64,000 nucleotides of DNA from Nocardia inohanensis NBRC 100128 (GCF_001612945.1 NZ_BDBK01000012.1:310001-374000); one strand, 5' to 3'; positions 1 to 8,630 are shown, counted from the stretch's first letter. The notes: generated by a model not told the origin, from the sequence alone. A program made the numbers and translations.

Positions 1-904
1 CAAGTACAAGATCCCGGCCGATACCGCCATTGCGGTGGGAGCGCTGTCGGGGGCGGGCGAACAGTACATGGACTTCCGGCCGCGCACCGACGCCGGGCCG
101 TATCTGCACGACGGACAGGTGGTGCATTTCGATCCGGCGCAGATCAGCACGCCGACACCGGTGTGGGAGGCGCTCGCGGACTCGAACGAGCTGATCGCCC
201 AGATAGATCCGGACAAATACGAGGTCATTCTGAACGAGCTCGATATCGCGCTCAGTGGCGGTAAAGAGCAGTTGCGGGGGTTGATCGAGGGCGTCAGCAT
301 CGCCACCACCGGGTTGGACAACCTGCTGCCGCAAACGGTGAACCTGATCGAGAACCTGCGCTCGATCGCCGCCACCACTTCGCAGGCGCAACCGGATCTG
401 GGGACGCTGACCCGCAATTCGCGCACGTTGATGGATCAGGCGAACGCCGCCAATGCCGAACTGCGCGAGCTGCTCGATCGCGCGCCCGGGCAGCTGGCGA
501 TCGCGAGCGAGACCCTCGACCGCAACGAGGAGCCGATCCACCAGCTCGCGGTCACCATGACCGCCATCGTGCGCGCCGCGCAATTGCGGATCCCCGCCCT
601 GCGCGCCCTGTTCCCCGCGCTGGTGCCCGGCACGCAAGCCATGGGTGTTCCGGCGCACGACAACGAGTTCTACACGATCGTCGATATCTGGGCCCGGCCG
701 TGGTGCAACTACTCGGCCAAGGCGACCGCCCCGTATGTGGTCCAGGACGGCACCCTCGCACGCTGGAGTTACTGCGACAATCCGCCGGCCGATCAGCAGA
801 TCCGGGGCTCGTCCAACGCGCCGCGCCCGAATGTTCCGAACAATGGCGCGCACCTGCCCGCCGGGGCCGATCCGAACGAACGCACCCTGCCGCCGATCCG
901 CTGA
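1..904 (+). CDS. Mce family protein, C-terminal part (5' partial)
   Basis: The reading frame is open from the first bases of the window, so the true start lies upstream. The first visible residues are the end of an MlaD/Mce domain (an IPADTAIAVGALSGAGEQY-type strand). A long helical region rich in Leu, Ala and Asn follows (NLLPQTVNLIENLRSIAATT), and the tail is proline-rich. This is the usual build of the extracytoplasmic Mce subunits that form a lipid or sterol channel between membrane and cell envelope. Being followed by an unrelated gene, it is probably the last gene of an mce operon (mceF position); this is inference, because the rest lies outside the window. No lipobox can be assessed. 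The family is secure; the subunit letter is not. Confidence 0.85.
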   Translation, partial: KYKIPADTAIAVGALSGAGEQYMDFRPRTDAGPYLHDGQVVHFDPAQISTPTPVWEALADSNELIAQIDPDKYEVILNELDIALSGGKEQLRGLIEGVSIATTGLDNLLPQTVNLIENLRSIAATTSQAQPDLGTLTRNSRTLMDQANAANAELRELLDRAPGQLAIASETLDRNEEPIHQLAVTMTAIVRAAQLRIPALRALFPALVPGTQAMGVPAHDNEFYTIVDIWARPWCNYSAKATAPYVVQDGTLARWSYCDNPPADQQIRGSSNAPRPNVPNNGAHLPAGADPNERTLPPIR

Positions 905-1104
905 TCACCGGCGCGTCCACCCCCGACGGCTCGCGTGTCGGCGCGTCAGTGGCGGTTTGTCCCACGAATCGCGCTCGGCACGGTTAAGAATGATCAGCGG
1001 TACCCCTCCCATGGTCCCAATGCTTGTCCCAACGTGATGTCCCTTCGCCCTCGCAGGCGGAACCAGCAAGGGTGGCGGGCAAGGCTAGAGAGGTCTGAAT
1101 CTCG

Positions 1105-1620
1105 ATGATGAGCAAGCGTTCCCTCGGCGCGATGGCGCGCTCCGCGGTACTGGTCGGTGTCGCCACCGCCGGTCTCGCGACCGCGCCCGCCCACGCCGAC
1201 CCGTTATGGCCGGGCGGACCGGATGTCCCGGGTGTTCCATCGATCATCCCGGATACCGCTCCCGCACCGGTCGTAGCTCCGTGCAGCGCGAATGCTCGCG
1301 CCTGCCTGCGCCTCAGCACCAATGAGGCCTGGCTGATGGACAACGGCAAGGTCGTCTTCGGCCCCACGCCCATCTCGCACGGTATGCCCGGTTACGAAAC
1401 GCCGCCGGGTGTTTTCAAGGTCTTCCTCAAGAAGCCCTTCCACTGGAGCACCATGCACAATGCCCCGATGGAGTACGCCATGTTCTTCAACGGCGATATC
1501 GCATTCCACATCGGACCGGTGGAGAAGCAGTCCCACGGTTGTATCCGCATGACCCCCGACGGGGCGCGCGAGTTCTTCAATTACATGAATGTCGGCGACA
1601 CCGTCGAGGTAGTGACTTAA
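1105..1620 (+). CDS. Secreted L,D-transpeptidase (YkuD domain)
   Basis: A 171-residue exported enzyme. Residues 1-31 look like a Sec signal ending near APAHA-DP. The YkuD catalytic domain spans roughly residues 67-170 and contains the signature SHGCIRM, with the nucleophile Cys146, the nearby His144 and the second histidine at about 135 (AFHIG). Such enzymes make 3-3 cross-links in peptidoglycan or attach ligands to it in the periplasm. It is shorter than the mycobacterial Ldt proteins and lacks their Ig-like domains, so it is a minimal YkuD protein. The start is ATG at 1105, preceded by a GAGAGG-like ribosome site about 12 bases upstream; an ATG one codon later is possible. It is a single gene, closed by a strong hairpin. 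Confidence 0.9.
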   Translation: MMSKRSLGAMARSAVLVGVATAGLATAPAHADPLWPGGPDVPGVPSIIPDTAPAPVVAPCSANARACLRLSTNEAWLMDNGKVVFGPTPISHGMPGYETPPGVFKVFLKKPFHWSTMHNAPMEYAMFFNGDIAFHIGPVEKQSHGCIRMTPDGAREFFNYMNVGDTVEVVT

Positions 1621-1644
1621 ACGTCGCCACCGCAGTGGTTCCCG

Positions 1645-1675
1645 AGGCCCCCTCCCGCAAAGCGAGAGGGGGCCT
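1645..1675. terminator. Hairpin terminator between convergent genes
   Basis: A perfect 10-bp stem (AGGCCCCCTC at 1645-1654 pairing with GAGGGGGCCT at 1666-1675) encloses an 11-nt loop that can itself form three more pairs. It lies 24 bp after the L,D-transpeptidase stop and 34 bp before the stop of the convergent membrane-protein gene, so it can serve both strands. There is only a short T-rich tail, as is common in high-GC actinomycetes. Confidence 0.75.
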
Positions 1676-1708
1676 TGCTGTCCCGCGCCTCGCCCGGGGC
1701 CGACCGAA

Positions 1709-2074
1709 TCATCCGAACACCGCGAGAATCAGTCCTCCGACTAGCCCCAGCCCGACAGCCGCCGCGACCGCGAGCGAGAGCGGCCGCAGCAACCCCGGCC
1801 CGAAGCCCCTGGCAATGAAATACCCCGCCGTTCCACCGAGCACCGCCAGCACGACCCCCTCACCCCAGATCAGATAGAACACCGAAGCCATCACCGCATT
1901 GAGCACATCGCCCAACCCGCGCGCCGGTTCGCCGAACGGAATCGGAAACCGGAAAACGACTCCCACCAGCCCCGCCGTCAACGGCGCGGTCAATACCGCG
2001 GCGATCGCGCCCCACGCCGCCACCGCCCACAACACCAACCAGTCCGTACGCTCGCCCGCACTCCCGATCCGCAT
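1709..2074 (-). CDS. Small integral membrane protein of unknown function
   Basis: A 121-residue protein with about four hydrophobic segments: roughly residues 12-40, 58-72, 75-90 and 97-120. The last is Gly/Ala/Leu-rich (AVAAAVGLGLVGGLILAVFG). There are no recognisable catalytic or binding motifs, and I do not recognise the family. The N-terminus MRIGSAGERTDWLV carries charges expected on the cytoplasmic side. It is a single gene, convergent with the L,D-transpeptidase, and lies 96 bp downstream of the epimerase gene on the same strand, so it might be the last gene of that transcript. Confidence 0.6.
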   Translation of the reverse strand: MRIGSAGERTDWLVLWAVAAWGAIAAVLTAPLTAGLVGVVFRFPIPFGEPARGLGDVLNAVMASVFYLIWGEGVVLAVLGGTAGYFIARGFGPGLLRPLSLAVAAAVGLGLVGGLILAVFG

Positions 2075-2170
2075 CCGCCCTCCGACCGTCGATACTCGAA
2101 TCCTAGAGTCGGCGAGCCGCTCACCCGCTGCCTGCCCTCGGCGGTCGGCGATCCACGGCGTGCGGCGCGG

Positions 2171-3148
2171 TCAACGGGTGTAGACGCCGGTTTTGGTGGC
2201 GTGGTAGCCCTTGGCGCCGATGGTGGCCGCCAGCGGGCTGCACGGTTTGCGGCCCGCGCGGACCAGTTCGACGACGGATCGGAAGTCGTACTCGGGGGTC
2301 CAGCCGAGGTCCCGGCGGGCGCGGTCGTTGACGTAGACGCGGTCGAGGGCGGGGAACATGCGCCAGCCCCGCTTGCGGTAGTCGGCGGCGATATCGGGGA
2401 ACAGGCGCGCCACGACGGCGGGCGCGTCGACCGCCAGCTCGGCGAGATCGGCGGGGGTGAACGGGGTGGTGGCGCTGAGGATGTAGCGGCCGAAACCCAG
2501 TGCCGGGGCTCGCCGGGCGGCAAGCAGGTGAGCGTCCACCACGTCGGCGAGATCTATCCGGCGGTAGAGAAATTCATTGGTTTTGAGGTTGGCGTCGTCG
2601 TAGGCGCTGCGGACCTCGTCGCGATCGTCCGGTTCGGGAAAGAAGCGTGCGGTGCGCAGGACGATCACGGGCAGGTTCAGATCGCGAGCGGCGAGTTCGC
2701 AGAGGTCCTCGGCGGCAATCTTGGTGGCGCCGTATATATTCCGCACCACCGGCGGCACCTCTTCGGTGATCCACGCGGCGGGCTGACCGGCCTCGGGTGT
2801 CAGCGCCCGCCCGAAAGCGCTTGTGCTGCTGGTGAACACCAGCCCCCGCACTCCGGCTTCCGCCGCCGCCTCGAGCAAGGTCAACGTGCCGGTCACATTG
2901 GTATCGACGAAGTCCTGACGCCGATGCGAGCCGACATGCGGCTTGTGCAGCGTCGCGGTGTGCAGCACTCGCGTAACCCCGTCCAGCGCCCGCCGCACCA
3001 CATCACGATCGGCAATGGACCCGACGAACGTCGTGTACGCGGATTCGGCCACATCGAGCCCGACCACGTCCTGCCCACGCTCCCGCAGCACCCGCACGAG
3101 CCCTTCCCCGAGATGCCCCGAGCTGCCCGTGACCAGAAAACGCTCCAT
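2171..3148 (-). CDS. NAD-dependent epimerase/dehydratase (extended SDR)
   Basis: A 325-residue extended short-chain dehydrogenase/reductase. The N-terminal Rossmann motif TGSSGHLG (residues 7-14) and the acidic residue after strand 2 (LDVAES) favour NAD(H). The active site is Ser107/108 plus Tyr139-x3-Lys143 (YGATK). The family acts on nucleotide sugars or similar alcohols; the substrate cannot be told from sequence. It is the last gene of a tight operon read leftward (lipoprotein, small membrane protein, SnoaL-like protein, this gene), 23 bp after the SnoaL-like gene. A pairing of a SnoaL-like protein with an SDR suggests modification of a small polar substrate. ATG start. Confidence 0.85.
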   Translation of the reverse strand: MERFLVTGSSGHLGEGLVRVLRERGQDVVGLDVAESAYTTFVGSIADRDVVRRALDGVTRVLHTATLHKPHVGSHRRQDFVDTNVTGTLTLLEAAAEAGVRGLVFTSSTSAFGRALTPEAGQPAAWITEEVPPVVRNIYGATKIAAEDLCELAARDLNLPVIVLRTARFFPEPDDRDEVRSAYDDANLKTNEFLYRRIDLADVVDAHLLAARRAPALGFGRYILSATTPFTPADLAELAVDAPAVVARLFPDIAADYRKRGWRMFPALDRVYVNDRARRDLGWTPEYDFRSVVELVRAGRKPCSPLAATIGAKGYHATKTGVYTR

Positions 3149-3171
3149 ACGACCTCTCTACCATCCCTTGG

Positions 3172-3609
3172 CTACCGGGATTCGTGCAGCGCCTCCAGGA
3201 CTGCCGAGGTGTCGTGGTAATAAGGACGGAACTCGGTGATCAGTCCGTCCTGGAAGCTGATCCATTGCAGCAGAGAGGTTTCCAGCACTCGGCCGGTGCG
3301 CCGAGCACGCAGGCGGCCCCGGCTGTAGACCACGACGCGATCGCCCTCGGTGAGGAACTGCTGCTCGTCGAACCACAGCCCGTCCCAGCTCTCCCCCATC
3401 GCCGCGATGAATCCACGGAATCCGTTGTGGCCGCGCCATTCACCGCCGTACGGCAGCGACGACGCCTGGTACATGACGACATTCGGCGCGAGATACCGAG
3501 CCATGTTCTCGAAGCCGGATCCATCGGCGAGGTACGCGGCCTCCGCTGCGTAGAAGTCCTTCAGAGTGGTCATCACATTCGTCGGCACGTCAACGATCTT
3601 CGCCGCCAC
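3172..3609 (-). CDS. SnoaL/NTF2-like protein
   Basis: A 145-residue single-domain protein with the cone-shaped alpha+beta layout of the SnoaL/NTF2 superfamily. An N-terminal helix (LKDFYAAEAAYLADG) is followed by the typical FENMARYLAPNVVMYQ segment, a GHNGFRGFIAAM helix and four antiparallel strands ending in LITEFRPYYHD. These proteins bind or isomerise small hydrophobic substrates, but many are non-catalytic; the role here is unknown. The start is GTG at 3609, three bases after the stop of the upstream membrane-protein gene, which implies translational coupling. ATG at 3573 (MTTLKDFYAAE) is an alternative and fits the domain start. Confidence 0.75.
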   Translation of the reverse strand: MAAKIVDVPTNVMTTLKDFYAAEAAYLADGSGFENMARYLAPNVVMYQASSLPYGGEWRGHNGFRGFIAAMGESWDGLWFDEQQFLTEGDRVVVYSRGRLRARRTGRVLETSLLQWISFQDGLITEFRPYYHDTSAVLEALHESR

Positions 3610-3612
3610 ACC

Positions 3613-3930
3613 TCACCGCTGCTGGCGGGAAACAGCCATCACAAATGCGGCCAGGATGGTCAGGTGTGCGGCGAAGAGAATCAGCATCGGCAATGCGAAG
3701 CCGGCATCGGTGAACTCGCCGCGCTGACCGACGCAGTAGAGCGTGTAGTTGACCGAGGTGCCTTCCGAATCATGCATGGTGTCGGAGACGACCATCGGCT
3801 CTGTCGCGGGCGAACAGAGCATTGGCGCGGTCAGTTTCGCTTCGCCGGGCCAGATCGCGAGCGGAACCACCAGGGTGAGGGCACCGGCAGCGGCCGCGGT
3901 GGAGGCCGCGATCCCGAGAAAACGGGCCAT
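3613..3930 (-). CDS. Small membrane protein with two transmembrane segments
   Basis: The frame is open further upstream, but the sensible start is ATG at 3930, four bases after the stop of the upstream lipoprotein gene; this gives 105 residues. It has an N-terminal hydrophobic segment (FLGIAASTAAAAGALTLVVP), an extracytoplasmic loop of about 50 residues with two cysteines (MLCSP and LYCVG) that could form a disulfide, and a second hydrophobic segment (MLILFAAHLTILAAFVM) with a short basic tail. I do not recognise the family. Its place between a lipoprotein and a SnoaL-like protein suggests envelope partners. Confidence 0.6.
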   Translation of the reverse strand: MARFLGIAASTAAAAGALTLVVPLAIWPGEAKLTAPMLCSPATEPMVVSDTMHDSEGTSVNYTLYCVGQRGEFTDAGFALPMLILFAAHLTILAAFVMAVSRQQR

Positions 3931-3934
3931 CGCC

Positions 3935-4585
3935 TCACACCTGCCGAATTCGAAGCAGGGCGCCGGTGCGATCGAACTCGGCGAGCATCTCCGTGCGCGG
4001 CGAAACCACGTTGGCGACAATCCGGATTTCGCCTCCGAACCGGCTCACCACCACCGTATTCACCTGCCCATCACCGAGTTCGCTCTTCCGGCGCGCGGTA
4101 TCGACGATCTCCTCCAGCTTCGACAACCCGGTCACCTCACTGAGATGGAATACTTCCCCGTCGAGATCGTCGAATGCCGAAACCCGCACCGGCTCCGCGG
4201 AACCGAGACTTCCGAGCGTGAACGAATAGTCGTCGAGCTGCCGGCTTTCACGAGGGTTTCGGACGCGCATGCGCAGCGTCGGCGTACCGGTGGCCAGGTC
4301 GCCGCGACCGGCGAGGAATCGGGTCACTTGAACCGGCTGATCGTCGAGCACCAGCCGGAACTGATTCGAGTCCGGCGCGGTCAGCAAAAGCACATCGGCT
4401 TCCGGATCAGCGGTCCCCAAGCGCGCCGCGAGCGCCGCGAACCCTTCACGCGGCAACGCATCGACCAGTCCCCCACCCCGCGCCCGAACCTCCTGCTCGA
4501 ACACCGACCGATCGATCGCTCCCACACATCCACTGGTCCCGATCACGGTCAGGCCCACCAGGATCGAGACCCACCCGCGGCGCAT
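3935..4585 (-). CDS. Putative lipoprotein of unknown function
   Basis: A 216-residue protein that begins with a basic n-region and hydrophobic core ending in VIGTSGC, a degenerate lipobox with Cys20 as the likely lipidated residue. The mature part is mixed alpha/beta with no cysteine clusters or catalytic motifs. A central section reads like two repeated strand-turn units. I do not recognise a family. It is the first gene of the leftward operon ending at the epimerase; spacings to the next genes are 4, 3 and 23 bp. The upstream gap is only about 50 bp to the remnant of a phosphotransferase gene, so the promoter lies within or near that remnant. Confidence 0.6.
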   Translation of the reverse strand: MRRGWVSILVGLTVIGTSGCVGAIDRSVFEQEVRARGGGLVDALPREGFAALAARLGTADPEADVLLLTAPDSNQFRLVLDDQPVQVTRFLAGRGDLATGTPTLRMRVRNPRESRQLDDYSFTLGSLGSAEPVRVSAFDDLDGEVFHLSEVTGLSKLEEIVDTARRKSELGDGQVNTVVVSRFGGEIRIVANVVSPRTEMLAEFDRTGALLRIRQV

Positions 4586-4634
4586 ACCCCGAATGCTAAG
4601 CGATGGTCCCGCAGAACCGCCGCCTCAGGATCGA

Positions 4635-4891
4635 TCAGCGGCCGATCGTCGCGATGAGGCGATGCAGCGCCGCGTGACCGGGCGGCCCCCAGGTGGGCTT
4701 GCCGCCGGGGCGGCCGTGGTCGCCGGCGTCGCCGATGAGAAGCGCACGGCGAGATCGTCGCCGAGCCGCCAGAGTTGGTTGTCCCATCCGCGCGCGCCGA
4801 GCCGCAGGGGGTAGCCCTCGAGGTCGGGGTGCTGGTCGCGCAGCAGGTCCCGAACCGAATCCGCGGTCAGCTCTATCTTGTTGTGCGCCAT
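4635..4891 (-). pseudogene. Internally deleted aminoglycoside-phosphotransferase-like gene
   Basis: From ATG 4891 the first 43 or so residues look like the start of an APH-family kinase (RGWDNQLWRLGDDLAVRF). Past this point the same frame turns into low-complexity sequence. One frame away, ending at a TGA at 4635, the sequence reads IGDAGDHGRPGGKPTWGPPG followed by an Ala/Leu/Arg tail, which looks like an APH C-terminus. The whole catalytic middle (HGD and DFGD motifs, about 200 residues) is missing. The simplest reading is one internal deletion with a frame change near 4738-4742. A functional small protein is unlikely. The family call is from memory of APH-type N- and C-termini. Confidence 0.65.
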
Positions 4892-5049
4892 GCGGATCAA
4901 CCGTAGCCGGGACGCCGCTCGGGTGCGGCGGACGCGAAGTCGTCATGTAGATGTGTTGCCGGTCCGCCCGTTCGTTCACCTGCCGGTGTCGGCGGCGCGA
5001 GATGCTGTTCTAGGATACGCGGGCGGTTCGGTGCCGAACCCGGAATCTC

Positions 5050-6180
5050 GTGCGCGGCAGGCGCTCGCGCGGCGACTTGCTGAACACCACGATCGCAGGA
5101 TGTGCAGAACCTTTGGTAATTGAGACAGCACAGCGGCCCGCGCGGCGGGAACAGAAGCGGTCACCGGTGGTGGTCGCGGCCGGGTCGACGCGTGGGAGCG
5201 ACTACGCGGTGTTGTTGCGGCGGGTGAAAGAGGCGGGGCTGCTCGATCGGCGGTTGCGGTATTACGGGTGGAAGAGCGCTGTCACCGCAGCGGTTTTCGC
5301 TGGTGGCTGGGCTGCGCTGTGGGTGATCGGCGATTCGTGGTGGGCGTTGGGTCCGGCTGTCGTGCTGGCCGCGGTGTTCGCGCAGCTGTCGTTCCTGGGA
5401 CATGATGCGGGGCACAAGCAGATCTTCGGGACCGTGCGGGCCAACCATTGGTATGGGCTGATCGTCGGGAATCTGGCTACCGGGGTCAGCATCGGATGGT
5501 GGACCAGCAATCACAATCGGCATCACGCGCATCCGAATACCGAGGGCGCCGATCCCGACGTTTCGGGCATCTTGGCGCATTCCGGTGCCCGCGCCGCTGC
5601 CGGAAAAGGCTGGCGGCGCTTCATCTTCCGATACCAAGCCTGGCTTTTCTTTCCGATGCTGCTGCTCGAAGCGGGCAGCCTGCACTTTTCGAGCGTGCGC
5701 GCGGTCCTGAAATGGCCTATCCCGCACCGCGTCCGGGAAGGCGCGTTCCTCGCCGCCCACGCGATCGGCTACCTGACCGCGGTCTTCCTGATCCTGTCAC
5801 CGGCGAAAGCCCTGGTCTTCATCGCCGTCCAACAGGGCCTGTTCGGCCTCTACATGGGCTGCACCTTCGCCCCCAACCACAAGGGCATGGAGGTCCTCCC
5901 CGACGGCGACAAAACCGACTTCCTGCGCCGCCAGGTCCTCACCTCCCGCAATGTCCGCGGCGGCCCGGTCACCGACACCGTCTTCGGCGGCCTCAACTAC
6001 CAAATCGAACACCACCTGTTCCCCTCGATGCCCCGCCCCGCCCTGCGCACCGCCCAACCCCTGGTCCGCGCCTACTGCGCCGAAATCGGCGTCCCCTACG
6101 CCGAAACCAGCGTCGTCGTCTCCTACGCCGAAGCCCTCACCCACCTCAACGCCGTCGGCCGCCACGCCTCCGCACGTTGA
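5050..6180 (+). CDS. Membrane fatty acid desaturase
   Basis: Up to 376 residues. The three histidine boxes of the di-iron desaturase family are all present: HDAGH (residues 118-122), HNRHH (155-159) and QIEHH near residue 320. Hydrophobic pairs between them (for example SAVTAAVFAGGWAALWVIG) anchor it in the membrane. It inserts a double bond into fatty acyl chains using O2 and reduced ferredoxin or cytochrome; the position is not predictable. No cytochrome b5 domain is fused. The start is uncertain: GTG 5050 gives the longest protein, while TTG 5113 and GTG 5167 are in frame and would remove a poorly conserved N-terminus. It ends 7 bp from the convergent phosphotransferase. Confidence 0.9.
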   Translation: MRGRRSRGDLLNTTIAGCAEPLVIETAQRPARREQKRSPVVVAAGSTRGSDYAVLLRRVKEAGLLDRRLRYYGWKSAVTAAVFAGGWAALWVIGDSWWALGPAVVLAAVFAQLSFLGHDAGHKQIFGTVRANHWYGLIVGNLATGVSIGWWTSNHNRHHAHPNTEGADPDVSGILAHSGARAAAGKGWRRFIFRYQAWLFFPMLLLEAGSLHFSSVRAVLKWPIPHRVREGAFLAAHAIGYLTAVFLILSPAKALVFIAVQQGLFGLYMGCTFAPNHKGMEVLPDGDKTDFLRRQVLTSRNVRGGPVTDTVFGGLNYQIEHHLFPSMPRPALRTAQPLVRAYCAEIGVPYAETSVVVSYAEALTHLNAVGRHASAR

Positions 6181-6187
6181 ACCGGGC

Positions 6188-6940
6188 TCAACGGCGAAGA
6201 CTGGACTTCAGCACGTCGATTTCGCAGCCCGGTGCGCTGGGGTCCGAACCGTGCTCGATCAGCCAGCGGACGCCCCGGAGGCTGCGCAGTGACCACCAGG
6301 CTCGGATCACGTCGCGGTCGAGGCCGGCTCCGTAACCGCCGAGAACGTCATCGAGCCGATCCTGATGCCCGAGTGTCAAAGTGGCGAGGTCGTAATGGGC
6401 GTCGCCCCGGGCGGCTTCGGACCAGTCGAGGATGCCGGTGACCTCGTCGTCGGCGACGAAAACGTGGGCGACCTGTAGGTCGCCGTGTACGAAGACCGGC
6501 TTCCACGGGCGCAGCGCGACCGCTGCCAGTCGGCGATTGTGCGTGATCACTTCGATGGGCAGAACGTCGTTCGAGATGAGCCAGGCGCATTCGGCGTCGA
6601 GTTCCGAAGCGATTTCGGCGGGGGTGCGGCCGGGCCACGGAGGTAGCGGTGCGTCATGCAGCTCCCGAATGGCTGCACCGGCGGCGGCCCAGGCTGTGGA
6701 AGACGCGGTCGATGGTTCGCCGAGGCGGCCGAGCGCTGTTCCCCCGACCGCGGCCAGTGCGAGGACGGATGGCTTGCGCCACAACACCTTCGGCGTTGGG
6801 ATCGGGGCCAGCGCCATCGCGGCGACTTCGTGGTCGGTGCGAGTCCGATCGGCGTCGATCTTCAGGAACATGTCGCCGACGCGCACGGTCGCGCGCTCAT
6901 GATGGGCTGCTATGACCTCGATCGTTTCCATGCCGGACAC
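6188..6940 (-). CDS. APH-family phosphotransferase
   Basis: A 250-residue protein with the kinase core of the aminoglycoside phosphotransferase/choline kinase superfamily. The catalytic loop is HGDLQVAHVF (catalytic Asp in HGD) and the metal-binding segment is GILDWSEAARGDAHYDLA. The N-lobe is short (MFLKID supplies the ATP-binding lysine). The protein is shorter than true aminoglycoside kinases (about 265-300), and the substrate could be an antibiotic, a sugar amine or another small molecule. GTG 6940 or ATG 6931 may be the start; neither has a strong ribosome site. It is intact, unlike the remnant at 4635-4891. It is downstream of, and on the same strand as, the duplicated membrane protein, 19 bp away. 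Confidence 0.8.
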   Translation of the reverse strand: MSGMETIEVIAAHHERATVRVGDMFLKIDADRTRTDHEVAAMALAPIPTPKVLWRKPSVLALAAVGGTALGRLGEPSTASSTAWAAAGAAIRELHDAPLPPWPGRTPAEIASELDAECAWLISNDVLPIEVITHNRRLAAVALRPWKPVFVHGDLQVAHVFVADDEVTGILDWSEAARGDAHYDLATLTLGHQDRLDDVLGGYGAGLDRDVIRAWWSLRSLRGVRWLIEHGSDPSAPGCEIDVLKSSLRR

Positions 6941-6959
6941 TATCGCGAGCCGGTGGCGG

Positions 6960-7802
6960 TCACCAGCCGCCGGTGAACAGTGCGGCGAGGCCGGGGGGTG
7001 AGTCGGTGGCGTTGGTGATGTTCGCTGACACGACGATCGCGGTGGCGAGAAACAGCAGGGCCGAGGCGGTGGCGAAGGTACTCAGTGCCCGGCGGGTGCC
7101 GCGGTTGGTGGATTCGGTTGCGGCGAAACGCTTCCAGAGCAGCGCGCTGAGGGTGACGAAGGTGACGGCCACGGTTCCGGCGATGATGGCCATGGCGAGG
7201 TGGTAGTGGGCGAAGTCGGTGATCATCACTTCGAGGGCGGGGGTGGTTCCGTTGTTCGGGTAGTCGCTCAGGTGCTGATTGATCTGGCTCAGGACCGTTT
7301 GGGTTTCGGGGTCCAGGTTGTCGCCGGTGAGCAGGGGGAACAGGGAGGCGAAGGGGGTGATCGCACCTTGGATATTGGCCATCAGCAGGACCAGGGCGAC
7401 GAGGGCGAGGAGGGTGGTGACCGTTGCGCCGGCGAGCAGCGCCGTGGTGCCGCCGGGTTCCGGGGCGGTGGTGCGGAATTGCTTCCAGAGCAGCAGGGCG
7501 AGTTTCAGCAGGACCAGGAGCAGAAGGGCGGCGATCACCGCCTTGACCAGGTGATAGCGGAACCAGTAGTCGACGATCGCTTGGAGCGCGGGCGGGTAAT
7601 CGCGTTGGCTGGAACGCCAATACGTGGCGAAGGCCGCGCGGAAGGCGGTGCGCAGGTCGCTTTCACCGGTGAAATCCGTGCCCGTGCCCGACGCCAGCCG
7701 GCCGGGGGCGAGGACGAAGGCCGCGGTCAGGCCGACCGCGAGGGCGGCGAGTGCGCGGGCGGGCAGCTCCGCGGATCGGACTCGAGCGGGGGAACCGGTC
7801 AC
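6960..7802 (-). CDS. Membrane protein with an internal tandem duplication
   Basis: A 280-residue protein with an N-terminal hydrophobic segment and about four more membrane segments, built from two related halves. Each half has a DYP motif, an 'ALxxxxxDxxxYHL' helix, a long hydrophobic run, LLWK-Q/R-F, a loop with Thr/Gly, a second hydrophobic run, and an AN-I segment followed by a Pro/Leu-rich end. The halves start near residues 67 and 180. No enzymatic motif is visible and I do not recognise the family. The start is GTG at 7802. It is probably co-transcribed with the phosphotransferase that follows 19 bp downstream. Confidence 0.65.
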   Translation of the reverse strand: MTGSPARVRSAELPARALAALAVGLTAAFVLAPGRLASGTGTDFTGESDLRTAFRAAFATYWRSSQRDYPPALQAIVDYWFRYHLVKAVIAALLLLVLLKLALLLWKQFRTTAPEPGGTTALLAGATVTTLLALVALVLLMANIQGAITPFASLFPLLTGDNLDPETQTVLSQINQHLSDYPNNGTTPALEVMITDFAHYHLAMAIIAGTVAVTFVTLSALLWKRFAATESTNRGTRRALSTFATASALLFLATAIVVSANITNATDSPPGLAALFTGGW

Positions 7803-7892
7803 GGAGACTCCTTGGGCTCGATCGCGCGGCGCACCCGCCGGCAGGCTCGTTTGCGAGCGTACAGAATTCGCGAGCGGCCGGTTCCGCGCTGT

Positions 7893-8630
7893 TCAGTGCA
7901 GGTAGGAGGCGCCGTTCACGTCCAGGACCGCGCCGGAGCTCCACTGCGCTTCCGGGGAAGCGAGATAGCGGACGGCCGCGGCTATTTCGGCGGGTTCGGC
8001 GACGCGGCCGAAGGGGCTCTGGGCGCGGACCTGATCGGTGACACGGTCGGCGACGCGTTCGGTGGCGACGAAACCCGGTGCCACCGAGGCCACCGCGATG
8101 CCGTGCGGTGCGAGCGAGGCGGCCAGCGATTGGCCGAGCGCATGCACCGCCGCCTTCGTCGCACCGTAGGCGGGATGATCGGGTTCGCCCCGGAACGCCC
8201 CTCGGGAGCCGATATTGACGATGCGCCCCGCGACCGCGCGGCCGATCATGTGCTTGGCGATCAGGAAGCTCACATTGGCGGTGCCGAGCAGATTGACATC
8301 GACGGTCCGACGCCAAACCCGTTGCCACTCTTCATAATCCGTGTCGGCGACCGGGCCGGCGAGATTGACCGCGGCATTGTTCACGAGCACGTGCACGGTG
8401 CCCAGCGTGCCGACGGCGGTATCCACGATCGCGGCGGCGCCGGCCGGATCCGAGATGTCGCCGCCGATGAGTACGTGACCGGTACCGGGCAGCCCGTGCA
8501 ACGTCTCCTCGGCTTGCTCACGCCGCGAGGAGTAATGCACCGCGACCCGGTCGCCGAGTTCCGCGAACATGGTCGCGACGGCGCGCCCGATCCCGCGTGA
8601 GGCGCCCGTCACCAGCACACCCCGGCTCAT
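7893..8630 (-). CDS. Short-chain dehydrogenase/reductase (FabG-like)
   Basis: A 245-residue classical SDR. TGASRGIG at residues 8-15 binds the cofactor, NNAAV stabilises the central sheet, and the catalytic set is Ser142, Tyr155 and Lys159 (YGATK). The length and the C-terminal SGAVLDVNGASYLH match 3-oxoacyl-ACP reductase-like enzymes. The basic residues after strand 2 (SSRREQ) suggest NADPH. It stands alone: the divergent Fe-S protein starts 144 bp away, and the membrane protein downstream is separated by 90 bp. The physiological substrate is unknown. ATG start. Confidence 0.88.
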   Translation of the reverse strand: MSRGVLVTGASRGIGRAVATMFAELGDRVAVHYSSRREQAEETLHGLPGTGHVLIGGDISDPAGAAAIVDTAVGTLGTVHVLVNNAAVNLAGPVADTDYEEWQRVWRRTVDVNLLGTANVSFLIAKHMIGRAVAGRIVNIGSRGAFRGEPDHPAYGATKAAVHALGQSLAASLAPHGIAVASVAPGFVATERVADRVTDQVRAQSPFGRVAEPAEIAAAVRYLASPEAQWSSGAVLDVNGASYLH

